Shown: positions 39,338-48,521, counted from the first letter of the stretch. The stretch: DNA of 64,000 nucleotides from Flavobacterium sp. WC2421 (GCF_040822115.1 NZ_CP162004.1:3147001-3211000), one strand, 5' to 3'. Notes: a model not told the origin generated them from the letters alone. Numbers and translations: made by a program.

Positions 39338-39853
39338 AGTTGTATTGGTATATATCAATTGATCAATGATGCTTTTTCTCAAAACATTTAAATCATCATA
39401 TTCATAATATTTTGCCCAAGAAGTCAAATTAAATAAATTTCGAATTTGTTTGATTTTTTTGGTAGTTTCAAAACTGGTTCTTAGTACAGCTTTATTATCG
39501 TAATTGGGATTGTTTCTATGTTGATAGTTTACCGTATTTGTTGTATAATCTGCCTCTAGATAATAGAGTTTATCAGTATCATTATCTGGGTAAAAACTTT
39601 CCCAACTAGCAAACCCTAATTTAAATTTTGATGCCGTTTCAGGCTCTAATGGAATTAAACGCCATTTACTATTAGCTAATCTTCCCCAATGATTAGAAAC
39701 TCTATACATACCTAAATTAGTATAATAATAACTACTTCCCGCCTTACTTTGATATTGTAATTTAAGGTCTTTAATTTTTTCTAATGATTCTTCATTAAAA
39801 ATACAAAACGTATTTTTAAAAGAATTTGGGCTTGGGCGAAAATTTTTTTCCAT
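39311..39853 (-). CDS. hypothetical protein, 180 residues
   Basis: Starts at ATG 39851-39853 (EKNFRPSPNSFKNTFCIFNE). No signal peptide or membrane segment. Contains aromatic-rich blocks (SYYYTNLGMYRVSNHWGRLA, KFKLGFASWESFYP) and a helical C-terminus ending LEEIKNLI. No family recognised. It is convergent with the receiver gene, sharing the terminator; the neighbouring 82-residue gene is divergent from it. Confidence 0.72.
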   Translation of the reverse strand: MEKNFRPSPNSFKNTFCIFNEESLEKIKDLKLQYQSKAGSSYYYTNLGMYRVSNHWGRLANSKWRLIPLEPETASKFKLGFASWESFYPDNDTDKLYYLEADYTTNTVNYQHRNNPNYDNKAVLRTSFETTKKIKQIRNLFNLTSWAKYYEYDDLNVLRKSIIDQLIYTNTTLEEIKNLI

Positions 39854-39904
39854 GCGCAAATATAATCAGAAAGTAAAGAAGAGAAAAACCATTAAATAAA
39901 TCAT

Positions 39905-39913
39905 TAACTTTGC
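39905..39913 (+). promoter_or_regulatory. promoter -7 box for the 82-residue gene
   Basis: TAACTTTGC matches TAnnTTTGC and lies 28 bases before the ATG at 39941. Confidence 0.5.
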
Positions 39914-39940
39914 AACTTAGAATATTTTAAAAATTACATT

Positions 39941-40189
39941 ATGACTAAAGGTTCCGAAGAAAAAATGTTGCAAAAAGGGGTATACACTGGGATAATTGAA
40001 AAAGATGAAAACAACAATTTTTTTTGTGGTATTTATCTTTTAGATTATAAAATGGTTCAAGCAAAACATATTGTAGGTGATTGGATTACAATAAAATCTA
40101 TCATTGAAAACCCAAGTGATATTAGTTATAATAAATATCCTAAAAAGTCAAAAAACTTTGACAAAGCAAATAACAAACCCGAACAATAA
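39941..40189 (+). CDS. hypothetical protein, 82 residues
   Basis: Begins TKGSEEKMLQKGVYTGIIEKD, with a short beta-rich core (FFCGIYLLDYKMVQAKHIVG) and a basic, disordered tail. Has its own promoter box. No family recognised; cytoplasmic. Confidence 0.65.
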   Translation: MTKGSEEKMLQKGVYTGIIEKDENNNFFCGIYLLDYKMVQAKHIVGDWITIKSIIENPSDISYNKYPKKSKNFDKANNKPEQ

Positions 40190-40276
40190 TTCTTGTATTT
40201 CTTTTTTAAAATTAAATTAAAAAAAGACAAATAGTGATTTTTTTTTTATGACAAAGTAAAAACTTAAAAAAAAGTG

Positions 40277-40285
40277 TACCTTTGC
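40277..40285 (+). promoter_or_regulatory. promoter -7 box for the J-KTSC gene
   Basis: TACCTTTGC matches the consensus exactly, 67 bases before the ATG at 40353, leaving a leader of about 60 bases. Confidence 0.55.
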
Positions 40286-40352
40286 AAAAAATTGTTGTTT
40301 TTGAAATTAAAAAATATAATTTCATATTAAAAAACAAGTAGTTACCTTATTT

Positions 40353-40793
40353 ATGAAAAAAATAGTTGAATACCGCAAGTTGCTAAATGTAGACAAAACT
40401 GCAGAATTAAAAGATTTAAAAACCATTTATCGCAACGCGATGAAAGAAGCACACCCTGATAAATTTCAAGGAGATGAAGCTGGTTTAAAAGCTGCAGAAG
40501 AAAATAGTAAGAAAATTATTGAAGCATATCACTTTTTGGTAAGCATCAATCCAGAAACTACTAAAATAAACTTACCAGAATACACCGAAACAATATCAAC
40601 ATCAACAATTACTGATTATAAATTTGTTGAAGGAAGATTGATCATTAATTTTTCAAATGGTAGTGTTTACGAATACATTAGTGTTCCTAAAGCTACTTAT
40701 GTAAAAATGGTAAATGCTGACTCTCCTGGAAGATTCGCAAAAAGACACATCCTTAATTCTTTTACTTGGAGAAAAACAATTAACCAAGATTAA
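40353..40793 (+). CDS. J-domain/KTSC-domain fusion protein
   Basis: A 146-residue protein. Residues 1-68 resemble a DnaJ J-domain: YRKLLNVDKTAELKDLKTIY, then the HPD motif in EAHPDKFQGDE (His near 34) and a helix IIEAYHFLVS. Residues ~80-146 are a KTSC domain (ITDYKFVEGRLIINFSNGSVYEYI, VPKATYVKM, SPGRFAKRHIL). The J part implies contact with an Hsp70/DnaK partner; KTSC function is not established that I can state. Single gene with its own promoter and terminator. Confidence 0.85.
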   Translation: MKKIVEYRKLLNVDKTAELKDLKTIYRNAMKEAHPDKFQGDEAGLKAAEENSKKIIEAYHFLVSINPETTKINLPEYTETISTSTITDYKFVEGRLIINFSNGSVYEYISVPKATYVKMVNADSPGRFAKRHILNSFTWRKTINQD

Positions 40794-40816
40794 GTTTTAA
40801 AACTTCTATATAAATC

Positions 40817-40846
40817 AGCACTCTTAATAAAGAGTGCTTTTTTTTT
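40817..40846 (+). terminator. rho-independent terminator after the J-KTSC gene
   Basis: Perfect 9-base arms AGCACTCTT and AAGAGTGCT around AATA, followed by a T-run. Confidence 0.88.
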
Positions 40847-40957
40847 ATCATAACTTTTTCAAAAGTAAAAAAAATCATACAATACTAATTTTAATTGTGT
40901 AATATACTTATTTTTAGTATTTTAGCCAACCTTAAAAAATAACCAAACCAACTAACC

Positions 40958-41191
40958 ATGACCAAACCATGCAATTTGTATAAATCTCAATACAATAAAG
41001 CCACCGAAACACTTAAGACACTATTAAAACAAAGAGAAGAAATTGATTCAAAACTAAAAACTAACCCAATAAGTTCTGATTTACATAAAGACTTAAGAAC
41101 AATCAATTTAGAAATAAAAATTACAAATAACGAGATTGAACAAGCTGAATCTGATATTTTAGAATGCGAGTCAACTGAAAACGTATCGTGA
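40958..41191 (+). CDS. hypothetical coiled-coil protein, 77 residues
   Basis: Begins TKPCNLYKSQYNKATETL and is helical with heptad character throughout (LKTLLKQREEIDSKL, INLEIKITNNEIEQAE), ending in a Cys-containing acidic tail. No signal peptide. No family recognised. Confidence 0.55.
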   Translation: MTKPCNLYKSQYNKATETLKTLLKQREEIDSKLKTNPISSDLHKDLRTINLEIKITNNEIEQAESDILECESTENVS

Positions 41192-41387
41192 AAGCTAATT
41201 GAATCTCTAAAACAAGTACAATTCAATAAAAATCACTCTCATCAAATACTGCTGCTCATTATTTTAAAAATTCCATTGTCTTTTTTAACAACTAAAAAGA
41301 GATACATGCACTAACTTATACTAAAAATAAATTAAATTATAACAAAAATTTAGGTTATAAAATTATTTATACTTTAATAAAATTAAA

Positions 41388-41396
41388 TACTTTTGC
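41388..41396 (+). promoter_or_regulatory. promoter -7 box for the thioredoxin-like gene
   Basis: TACTTTTGC fits TAnnTTTGC, 27 bases before the ATG at 41424. Confidence 0.5.
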
Positions 41397-41423
41397 AGAC
41401 TTAACTTAATTAACTAATTAATA

Positions 41424-42584
41424 ATGAAAAAAATAATTTTATTACTTTCTGCTGCTGTTGTTTTAATTTCTTGCAGCAAAGTTGGAAAAGACGAATACAT
41501 CATTTCTGGTACTGCAAAAGGTATTGAAAATGGAAAAACAATTATCCTTGAGACACAAAACGATATGGGAATGGTTGCTATTGATACTGTAAAGGTTGAA
41601 AATGGTAAATTTGAAATTAAAGGAAAAATTACTGAACCAGCATTTCATACATTACAATTAGAATCTGCTACAAGTAAAATTCCTTTTATACTAGAATCTG
41701 GAGAAATCTCTATTGTTATCGATAAAGACAGTATTCAAAAATCAAAAGTATCAGGTACTTATAACAATGATGAGTATGTAAAATTTAATGAGGAAATAAA
41801 AGTAGTTCAAAAGAAACTTATGGATTTCCAAACTAAAAACATGCAAGCAATGAATACAGCACAACAAACTAAGGATACTGCTGTAATCAATTCATTAATG
41901 AAACAGTTTTCAGAAATACAACAAGAAGTTGGAGAAGCGTCTAAAGCTAAGTATGTAACTTATGCAGAATCTCATCCAAAATCGTTCATAAGTGCCTTAA
42001 TTATTCAAGGTATGGCTAACGATCCAAGTGTTGATTCTAAAAAAACAGAAGCAATTTATAATAGCTTCGATGCATCATTAAAAAACACTAAACCAGGTAA
42101 AGCAATAAAAACTAGACTTGATCAAATGAAAGCGCCTGCTGCTGGAGCCACTGCCCCAACTGCTGGTGACGCTAGATGAAGTACCGATTTTTCGGCACCC
42201 AATCCTGAAGGAAAAGTAATTTCTCTTAAAGAAAGTTTAGGAAAAGTAACAATCGTTGATTTTTGGGCCTCATGGTGTGGTCCGTGTCGAAAAGAAAATC
42301 CAAATGTTGTAGCTATATACAAAGAGTTACATTCAAAAGGACTTAACATCGTAGGTGTCTCTTTAGATAAAGACGCAGCAAAATGGAAAGAAGCTATTGC
42401 TAAAGATAAATTAACTTGGACACAAGTATCCAATTTAAAATTTTGGGATGAACCAATAGCTGCTCAATATAAAGTAGAAGCTATTCCAGCCACTTTCATA
42501 CTTGATGCATCAGGTAATATAGTTGCAAAAGACTTAAGAGGCGATGAACTTAGAGCAAAAATTATTGAACTTTTGGCTAAATAA
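41424..42584 (+). pseudogene. DUF4369/TlpA-type thioredoxin lipoprotein gene with in-frame TGA
   Basis: One reading frame from ATG 41424 to TAA 42582-42584 is interrupted only by TGA at 42177-42179. The first part (251 codons) encodes a lipoprotein signal (AAVVLISCSK) and a DUF4369 domain (DEYIISGTAKGIENGKTIIL). The part after TGA, in the same frame, is a complete thioredoxin-like domain: DFSAPNPEGK, VDFWASWCGPCRKENP with an intact CxxC, and the cis-Pro region VEAIPATFILD. No ATG, GTG or TTG in frame could restart translation early in that part. The TGA falls in the Ala/Pro-rich linker. It could be a nonsense mutation, a sequencing error or readthrough. The domain order is normal for ResA/TlpA-like proteins of Bacteroidetes. 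Confidence 0.85.
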
Positions 42585-42606
42585 TCCAATTCTTAGAATA
42601 AAATAA

Positions 42607-42636
42607 AAAAATCTCCCTAGTGGAGATTTTTTTATT
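42607..42636 (+). terminator. terminator of the thioredoxin-like gene
   Basis: Perfect 10-base arms AAAAATCTCC and GGAGATTTTT around CTAGT, then T-run; 23 bases past the TAA. Its place after the TAA at 42584 supports the two halves having been one gene. Confidence 0.85.
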
Positions 42637-42688
42637 TTATTCAATACCAATACGTTAAAAATAATAGTGAAATTAAGTGCAAAATTAG

Positions 42689-42720
42689 TTTGCATAAACC
42701 AAAACAGTTTCTATATTTGC
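42689..42720 (+). promoter_or_regulatory. promoter of tRNA-Tyr
   Basis: TTTG (42689-42692), 19-base spacer, TATATTTGC (42712-42720): a textbook Bacteroidetes -33/-7 promoter 41 bases before the tRNA. Confidence 0.75.
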
Positions 42721-42760
42721 AACCGCTTACAACAACATAAGTGTTGTACTCAAAGGCCTC

Positions 42761-42842
<82 letters not shown>

Positions 42843-42845
42843 CAA

Positions 42846-42875
42846 AACGCTGCAAGTAATTGCAGCGTTTTTTTT
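42846..42875 (+). terminator. terminator of tRNA-Tyr
   Basis: Perfect 9-base arms AACGCTGCA and TGCAGCGTT followed by a T-run, starting 4 bases after the tRNA. Confidence 0.9.
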
Positions 42876-42912
42876 GTTCCATATACTTTGTAACAATTTT
42901 ATAATATCAAAA

Positions 42913-42950
42913 AAAAGTCCCGTCTAATTATTAAATTAGACGGGACTTTT
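42913..42950. terminator. bidirectional hairpin between tRNA-Tyr and SIMPL gene
   Basis: Perfect 17-base arms (42913-42929, 42934-42950; core AGTCCCGTCTAATT) around ATTA, with A-tract on one side and T-tract on the other. Terminates the minus-strand SIMPL gene. Confidence 0.85.
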
Positions 42951-42968
42951 ATAAAACCAATATTCTAT

Positions 42969-43658
42969 TTATTCCAAAATAAAACTTACACTTACGTTAG
43001 CCGTTATTTTAATTTCACCTACTGCTAGTGTTTCTCTAGGCGCACCCATATCACTCATCTCCGTTTTCATCATTCTCGCATAGACTGGCTGCGGATTGTA
43101 ATTTTGTGAATTGTCGGATATTGTCATTGCACGGCCTACTTTTTGTCCTAAAACAGACACATAATCCTCTGCTTTCATCTTCGCATCCTTCATTGCTAAT
43201 TTTCTAGCTTCTGATTGGTATTTTGCTATGTTTGAAGACTGAAAAACTACATTGTCAATTCTATTTATCCCTTGGTTAACTAAACCCTCCATCAATTCAT
43301 CATATTTAGAAAGATCACGCACTATGATTTCAATTGTTTGAGTAGCATTGTAAGTCGTTTTCTTTTTTTCGTAATCATATTGTGGATTTAAAGCAACACG
43401 TTGCGTCTTATAATCAGCAGGAGCTAAATTCATCTTTTTTATCAATTTCAAAACAGATTCAATCTGTTCGTCATTTTGTTTTTTTACTTCTTTAGCATTA
43501 TTCCCTTTAGTTTCAACCGTAGCCGAAATAGTTGCTTGATCTGGTACTACTTTAATCTCCCCCTCTCCAGTTACACTTATTTGAGGAATTTGTTTTACTT
43601 CTTGAGCGTATGACATTGTCATAAACAACATCGAAAGAATTAATAATGATTTTTTCAT
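42969..43658 (-). CDS. SIMPL-domain (DUF541) exported protein
   Basis: A 229-residue protein from ATG 43656-43658; an upstream ATG at 43742 would overlap the rhomboid gene and hide the signal peptide. Signal KKSLLILSMLFMTMSYAQ, then the SIMPL core: ISVTGEGEIKVVPDQATISATV, NAKEVKKQNDEQIESVL and GRAMTISDNSQNY. SIMPL proteins are periplasmic or outer-membrane proteins of unclear function. It follows the rhomboid gene by 55 bases on the same strand. Confidence 0.9.
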   Translation of the reverse strand: MKKSLLILSMLFMTMSYAQEVKQIPQISVTGEGEIKVVPDQATISATVETKGNNAKEVKKQNDEQIESVLKLIKKMNLAPADYKTQRVALNPQYDYEKKKTTYNATQTIEIIVRDLSKYDELMEGLVNQGINRIDNVVFQSSNIAKYQSEARKLAMKDAKMKAEDYVSVLGQKVGRAMTISDNSQNYNPQPVYARMMKTEMSDMGAPRETLAVGEIKITANVSVSFILE

Positions 43659-43713
43659 TTTTAAAATATTTAAATTATTTATTTGCAATAGTATTCTTTC
43701 AAAAGTTATGCCA

Positions 43714-44352
43714 TTAAATTTTTCCCATTTTGGCCATGGCAAAAAGAATTACTATAGGAATCATTAATAACACTACCATTAAGGTGTTTTCTATAAGCAA
43801 ATGAGGGTTTGTTATAAGTGTAATTAAAAAACCCCCAATAGCGCCTCCAAAATGCGCCGTATGACCTATATTATCATTCTTAGCTCTCATACCATAAATA
43901 GAATATAGCAAATATAAAATTCCAAAAATATATGCTGGGATAGGAATGATAAAAAAGATTCCTAACATCATATTAGGCTCCAGTAATATAGCCGAATATA
44001 AAATTCCAGTAACAGCGCCAGATGCTCCCACAGCCCTATAATTATAATCATTTTTATGAAAAAGAATAGTCAATAAACTACCAAAAATTAAACTACCAAA
44101 ATAGATGATTACAAATGAAAAGGTTCCTAAATAACCAATTACAACTGGTGCAAAAAAGTAAAGCGTAATCATATTGAAAGCCAAATGCCCTATATCAGCA
44201 TGAAGGAAAGCAGACGAAAGTAATCTTATTTGTTCTCCTGATCTAATACTTCCTATGTGGAATTCGTATTTTCTGAAAAATGTATGATCATTAAACCCTT
44301 TATAACTAAACAATGCATTTGCAACGATTATTGCAATCAAAATGGTATTCAT
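43714..44352 (-). CDS. rhomboid-family intramembrane serine protease
   Basis: A 212-residue protein with six hydrophobic segments. Catalytic Ser in GASGAVTGILY near residue 111 and catalytic His in HTAHFGGAIGGF near 165; HLAFNMITLYFF (HxxxN) lies in an earlier helix. All expected rhomboid residues are present. It would cleave single-span membrane proteins; substrate unknown. Confidence 0.93.
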   Translation of the reverse strand: MNTILIAIIVANALFSYKGFNDHTFFRKYEFHIGSIRSGEQIRLLSSAFLHADIGHLAFNMITLYFFAPVVIGYLGTFSFVIIYFGSLIFGSLLTILFHKNDYNYRAVGASGAVTGILYSAILLEPNMMLGIFFIIPIPAYIFGILYLLYSIYGMRAKNDNIGHTAHFGGAIGGFLITLITNPHLLIENTLMVVLLMIPIVILFAMAKMGKI

Positions 44353-44443
44353 AAAATCTATTTATAGTGAATTGTAAATGTAGTGATTCTCTAAGATTCG
44401 TCTAGTATGTCTTTAAATTTTATCTGTTTATTCATTTTTGACT

Positions 44444-44452
44444 TATATTTGC
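44444..44452 (+). promoter_or_regulatory. promoter -7 box for the acyltransferase gene
   Basis: TATATTTGC matches the consensus, 14 bases before the ATG at 44467, so the leader would be very short. Confidence 0.5.
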
Positions 44453-44466
44453 AAAAAAAATAGTGC

Positions 44467-45351
44467 ATGCAATTTCTCATTTTTATTATAGCTTATCCCC
44501 TACTTTGGTTACTGTCTATTCTTCCTTTTCGCATTTTTTATTTATTATCAGATGCTATTTACTTTTTAATCTATTATATAATAGGCTATCGTAAAAAAAC
44601 AGTACGAGAGAATCTAGCTATGGCCCTACCCAATCTTAGCGATGAGGAACGTCTTGTGATCGAAAAAAAATCATACCGCCATATGTGTGATATGTTCATG
44701 GAAATGATCAAGACCATGACCATTTCATCCAAAGAAATGAATAAACGATTTGTTATCACAAATTTGGAAGTTATTAAAGAATATGAGGCAAAAGAAAAAA
44801 GCATCATGTTATTAGTATCACATTACGCCAGTTGGGAATGGCTTATCACTCTTAATCAAAAAATAAGCTATAAAGGTGTAGGAGTTTATAAAAAAATAAA
44901 TAATAAATATTTTGACAAACTCATTAGAGACATTCGATCAAAATACAATACCGAATTAGTTGTCTCAAATAAAACAATACCATTGATTGCGGACAATAAT
45001 CGAAAAAACATTCTTTCCATATATGGCATACCAAGTGACCAATCGCCCGCAGCAAACAGAATATTTCATTGGGATAAATTCATGGGCATAGAAGTTCCTG
45101 TGCATACTGGAGCCGAAATGTTAGCCAAAAAATATGATTTAAATGTCATTTATGTAAAAGTAAAAAAAGTAAAAAGAGGGTATTATGAAGCCACATTAAT
45201 TCCTCTAAGTGACAATGCAAAGTCAATTCCAGATTTTGGAATTACACACGACTATTTACAGGAAGTTGAAAAACAAATTCACGAAGCTCCTGAGTTTTAT
45301 TTCTGGACACATCGAAGATGGAAACACAGACGAAAAGACATAAATGCCTAA
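44467..45351 (+). CDS. LpxL/HtrB-type lysophospholipid (lipid A) acyltransferase
   Basis: A 294-residue inner-membrane enzyme. N-terminal membrane anchor (residues 1-38, FLIFIIAYPLLWLLSILPF), then YRKKTVRENLAMALP and the catalytic HxxxxD/E-type motif as SHYASWEWLI. IPSDQSPAANRIFHWDKFMG and FYFWTHRRWKHRRKD are typical of the LpxL family. It transfers an acyl chain to lipid A or an aminolipid. Single gene ahead of selO. Confidence 0.92.
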   Translation: MQFLIFIIAYPLLWLLSILPFRIFYLLSDAIYFLIYYIIGYRKKTVRENLAMALPNLSDEERLVIEKKSYRHMCDMFMEMIKTMTISSKEMNKRFVITNLEVIKEYEAKEKSIMLLVSHYASWEWLITLNQKISYKGVGVYKKINNKYFDKLIRDIRSKYNTELVVSNKTIPLIADNNRKNILSIYGIPSDQSPAANRIFHWDKFMGIEVPVHTGAEMLAKKYDLNVIYVKVKKVKRGYYEATLIPLSDNAKSIPDFGITHDYLQEVEKQIHEAPEFYFWTHRRWKHRRKDINA

Positions 45352-45389
45352 TTAAGTTTTAATTAACGGTTGTTCCCCTAATATTTCAT

Positions 45390-45397
45390 TAATTTTG
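45390..45397 (+). promoter_or_regulatory. promoter -7 box for selO
   Basis: TAATTTTG fits TAnnTTTG; TTG at about 45370-45372 lies near the -33 position; ATG follows at 45417. Confidence 0.45.
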
Positions 45398-45416
45398 ATA
45401 CTAATACACTACCCAA

Positions 45417-46985
45417 ATGAATTTAAAAATCAACAATAGGTTTAGTACAGAATTACCAGCAGATACTGATGAAACAAATGTACCACGCCAAGTGCACAAG
45501 GCTTGTTTTTCCTATGTTACTCCAAAAATCCCATCCAAACCTCAACTCATTCATTTTACGGAAGAAGTTTTGGATTTGATTGGAATTTCTAAAGAGGAAG
45601 CACAGTCTACTGTCTTTACCAATGTGTTTTCTGGAAAAGAAATACTTCCCAATACTCGCCCCTATTCTATGAGTTATGCAGGACATCAATTTGGCAATTG
45701 GGCTGGACAATTAGGTGATGGGAGAGCTATTATTCTTGCCGAAATAGAAAACAATCAACAAAAAACATATACCTTACAGCTAAAAGGAGCAGGAATGACG
45801 CCTTATTCCCGTAGAGCTGATGGGCTGGCCGTCTTACGTTCTTCTATTAGAGAGCATTTATGCAGTGAAGCCATGTTTCATCTGGGCATTCCTACTACCC
45901 GCTCGCTATCTTTAATTCTTACAGGAGACCAAGTTTTACGTGACGTGATGTACGATGGTCATCCTGAGTATGAAAAAGGAGCCATAGTTTGTCGCGTTGC
46001 CACTTCGTTTATTCGTTTTGGGAATTTCGAACTTTTCTCTTCCCAAAATGACTTGAAAACCTTAAAATTATTGGCTGATTTTACTATCAAATATTATTTT
46101 CCTGAAATAAAAGGAACTCCCAAAGAAAGCTACATCCAATTTTTTAATGAAGTGGCTAATAAAACCCGCGAAATGGTGTTACAATGGCAACGTGTGGGCT
46201 TTGTACATGGCGTGATGAATACCGATAACATGTCCATTTTAGGACTTACTATAGATTATGGACCTTACGGTTGGCTTGAAGATTACAATCCAAATTGGAC
46301 TCCTAATACGACCGATCGTGAAAACCGCAGATACCGTTTTGGGAATCAACCTCACATTGCCCTTTGGAATTTATACCAACTCGCCAATGCATTATTTCCT
46401 TTGATTGAAGAAGCTGCTCCATTAGAAACCATTTTACATGATTATCAGTCCCTATATGAAGCGGATTATGCCGATATGATGCGAAACAAATTAGGATTGG
46501 TTACCCAAAAAGAAAATGACAATCAACTCCTACATATTTTAACCGAAAATCTTCAACTGACAGAAACGGACATGACTATTTTCTTTCGAAAATTAAGTCA
46601 GATAAAGAAAGAGGAATCCGTTGAAAATGCATTTTCAGTGATTACTGACTCATTCTACACTACCGACGCAATTACTTCCCAAATAAAAGACTCTTGGTTG
46701 TATTGGTTTACCCAATATTTAAATCGTTTGCAACAGGAAGACACAACTGATGCCGATCGTCAACTAAGTATGGATAAAGTAAACCCAAAATATGTGCTGC
46801 GTAATTATATGGCTCAAGTAGCAATTGAAGCGGCAGAAAAAGAGGATTATTCGATACTAGAAGAATTGCATGTTCTATTGAAAAACCCCTATTTAGAACA
46901 AGAAAAATTTGAAAAATGGTTTGCCAAAAGACCCGATTGGGCCAGAGAAAAAATTGGAAGCTCTATGTTGTCTTGCAGTTCATAA
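45417..46985 (+). CDS. selO: SelO/YdiU protein adenylyltransferase (pseudokinase fold)
   Basis: A 522-residue SelO-family protein. Family blocks: YAGHQFGNWAGQLGDGRAI, QLKGAGMTPYSRRADGLAVL, SIREHLCSEAMFHLGIPTTR and VHGVMNTDNMSILGLTIDYG. SelO transfers AMP to Ser, Thr or Tyr of target proteins and is linked to redox stress. The protein ends LSCSS; a Cys three residues from the end is also found in the E. coli protein, where it forms a regulatory disulfide, so that control could apply here. The final codons form one arm of the terminator hairpin. Confidence 0.95.
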   Translation: MNLKINNRFSTELPADTDETNVPRQVHKACFSYVTPKIPSKPQLIHFTEEVLDLIGISKEEAQSTVFTNVFSGKEILPNTRPYSMSYAGHQFGNWAGQLGDGRAIILAEIENNQQKTYTLQLKGAGMTPYSRRADGLAVLRSSIREHLCSEAMFHLGIPTTRSLSLILTGDQVLRDVMYDGHPEYEKGAIVCRVATSFIRFGNFELFSSQNDLKTLKLLADFTIKYYFPEIKGTPKESYIQFFNEVANKTREMVLQWQRVGFVHGVMNTDNMSILGLTIDYGPYGWLEDYNPNWTPNTTDRENRRYRFGNQPHIALWNLYQLANALFPLIEEAAPLETILHDYQSLYEADYADMMRNKLGLVTQKENDNQLLHILTENLQLTETDMTIFFRKLSQIKKEESVENAFSVITDSFYTTDAITSQIKDSWLYWFTQYLNRLQQEDTTDADRQLSMDKVNPKYVLRNYMAQVAIEAAEKEDYSILEELHVLLKNPYLEQEKFEKWFAKRPDWAREKIGSSMLSCSS

Positions 46986-47010
46986 CAGACAACATAGCTC
47001 CTATTTTTTT
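46963..47010 (+). terminator. selO terminator built partly from coding sequence
   Basis: Perfect 11-base arms CTATGTTGTCT (46963-46973, inside selO) and AGACAACATAG (46987-46997), followed after CTCCTA by a seven-base T-run. Confidence 0.75.
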
Positions 47011-47024
47011 AAGTAAAATTGTTT

Positions 47025-48521
47025 TTACAAAGAAAACCACTCTTTTACTAATTCATCTTCTAAAGGTTGTGCTTTCTTATGCACAAACTCATTCGTATCT
47101 CTATTGTAATCGTAATCTAAAGCCCAAGATGCATGATTTTTGGCCAAATCCTTAATTGCATTACATACAAATTCAATTTCAGCAGTAGTAGTTGTAGGAT
47201 GAATGGACATTCTAATCCAACCCGGCTTTCTTATCAAATCCCCTAAACTAATTTCATCAATCAATTTATGCGACGTTTCTTGATCTACATGCAGTAAAAA
47301 ATGTCCATAAGTACCAGCGCAACTACAGCCACCGCGAGTTTGAATTCCGAATTTATCATTCAGTAACTTCACTCCCAAGTTAAAATGTAGATCATCAACA
47401 TAAAAAGAAATGACACCTAATCGATCTTGATGTTGACCAGCCAATATTTTAATATTAGATACATTTCCCAGTTCTGAGAATACAAAATCAACAATTTCAT
47501 GTTCTCTTTTTAGTATATTCTCAATTCCCATTTTCTCTTTTAACTGAATCGCAAGTGCTGTTTTAATCACTTGTAGAAAACCTGGAGTTCCACCATCTTC
47601 CCTATCTTCAATATTATCGATAAATTTATGTTCCCCCCAAGGATTGGTCCAGGAAACAGTACCACCACCTGGATTATCAGGAACTAAATTTTGATATAAT
47701 TTTTTATTAAAAACTAATACTCCAGAAGTACCAGGACCACCAAGAAATTTATGTGGAGAAAAGAAAACGGCATCTAAATAGCTTTCTGGATCTTTAGGGT
47801 GCATGTCTATTTCTACATATGGACCAGAGCAGGCAAAATCAACAAAACAAAGTCCGCTATGTTGATGCATAACTTTAGCAGCTTCATGGTAAGGAGTTCG
47901 TATTCCGGTTACATTAGAACAAGAAGTGATTGAAGCAATTTTAAAGCTTCGATCTTTATATTTTTCAAGTAGTATTTCTAAATTTTCAATACTAAACAAC
48001 CCATCTTCAGTAGAAGGAATTACCTCAACATCAGCAATCGTTTCCAACCAAGAAGTTTGATTCGAATGGTGCTCCATGTGCGAAATAAAAACAACAGGTC
48101 GTTTTTCGGCAGGGATATTTATGAAATCTTTCAAATTCTCAGGAACTTTCAGTCCTAATATTCTTTGAAACTTATTTACTACTCCAGTCATTCCAGTACC
48201 ATCTGTTATCAAGATATCATTGGCATTCGCATGAACATGATTTTTAATAATATGACGTGCTTTATGATAGGCTTTGGTCATAGCCGTACCAGAAACAGTT
48301 GTTTCTGTATGCGTATTGGCTACAAAAGGTCCAAAATCATTCATCAACTTTTCTTCAATAGGACGATAGAGACGTCCACTTGCTGTCCAATCTGTATAGA
48401 TGATTTGTTGTGGTCCGTATGGGGATAAAAAATCTTGATCGATTCCTATAATATTCTTACGAAATTGTTGGAAATATTGTTCTAATTGAGTTGGTGTATC
48501 TGTAACGGTCATGATATGCAT
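47025..48521 (-). CDS. class V aminotransferase-fold PLP enzyme (cysteine desulfurase-like)
   Basis: A 498-residue PLP enzyme. YTDWTASGRLYRPIEE, FVANTHTETTVSG, VVFISHMEHHSNQTSW and the PLP-binding Lys in FFSPHKFLGGPGTSGV near residue 257 give the class V fold. A Cys-rich stretch RGGCSCAGTYGHFL occupies the place of the desulfurase loop, so cysteine desulfurase, selenocysteine lyase or another activity are all possible. No Suf or Isc genes are nearby. Two possible ATG starts (48521 and 48512) lie three codons apart. Confidence 0.85.
   Translation of the reverse strand: MHIMTVTDTPTQLEQYFQQFRKNIIGIDQDFLSPYGPQQIIYTDWTASGRLYRPIEEKLMNDFGPFVANTHTETTVSGTAMTKAYHKARHIIKNHVHANANDILITDGTGMTGVVNKFQRILGLKVPENLKDFINIPAEKRPVVFISHMEHHSNQTSWLETIADVEVIPSTEDGLFSIENLEILLEKYKDRSFKIASITSCSNVTGIRTPYHEAAKVMHQHSGLCFVDFACSGPYVEIDMHPKDPESYLDAVFFSPHKFLGGPGTSGVLVFNKKLYQNLVPDNPGGGTVSWTNPWGEHKFIDNIEDREDGGTPGFLQVIKTALAIQLKEKMGIENILKREHEIVDFVFSELGNVSNIKILAGQHQDRLGVISFYVDDLHFNLGVKLLNDKFGIQTRGGCSCAGTYGHFLLHVDQETSHKLIDEISLGDLIRKPGWIRMSIHPTTTTAEIEFVCNAIKDLAKNHASWALDYDYNRDTNEFVHKKAQPLEDELVKEWFSL

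Noticed and set aside
40987..41226. Minus-strand Ser-rich open frame of 79 codons
   Set aside because: Antisense to the 77-residue coiled-coil gene; composition is that expected from the reverse of Lys/Glu-rich codons.
42177..42179. TGA as selenocysteine codon
   Set aside because: Not at a catalytic position (CxxC is intact), no selenocysteine genes seen, and the downstream hairpin does not resemble a bacterial SECIS in loop sequence.
42122..42433. Minus-strand open frame across the in-frame TGA
   Set aside because: Antisense to the thioredoxin domain and reads as a shadow of the conserved WCGPC-coding frame.
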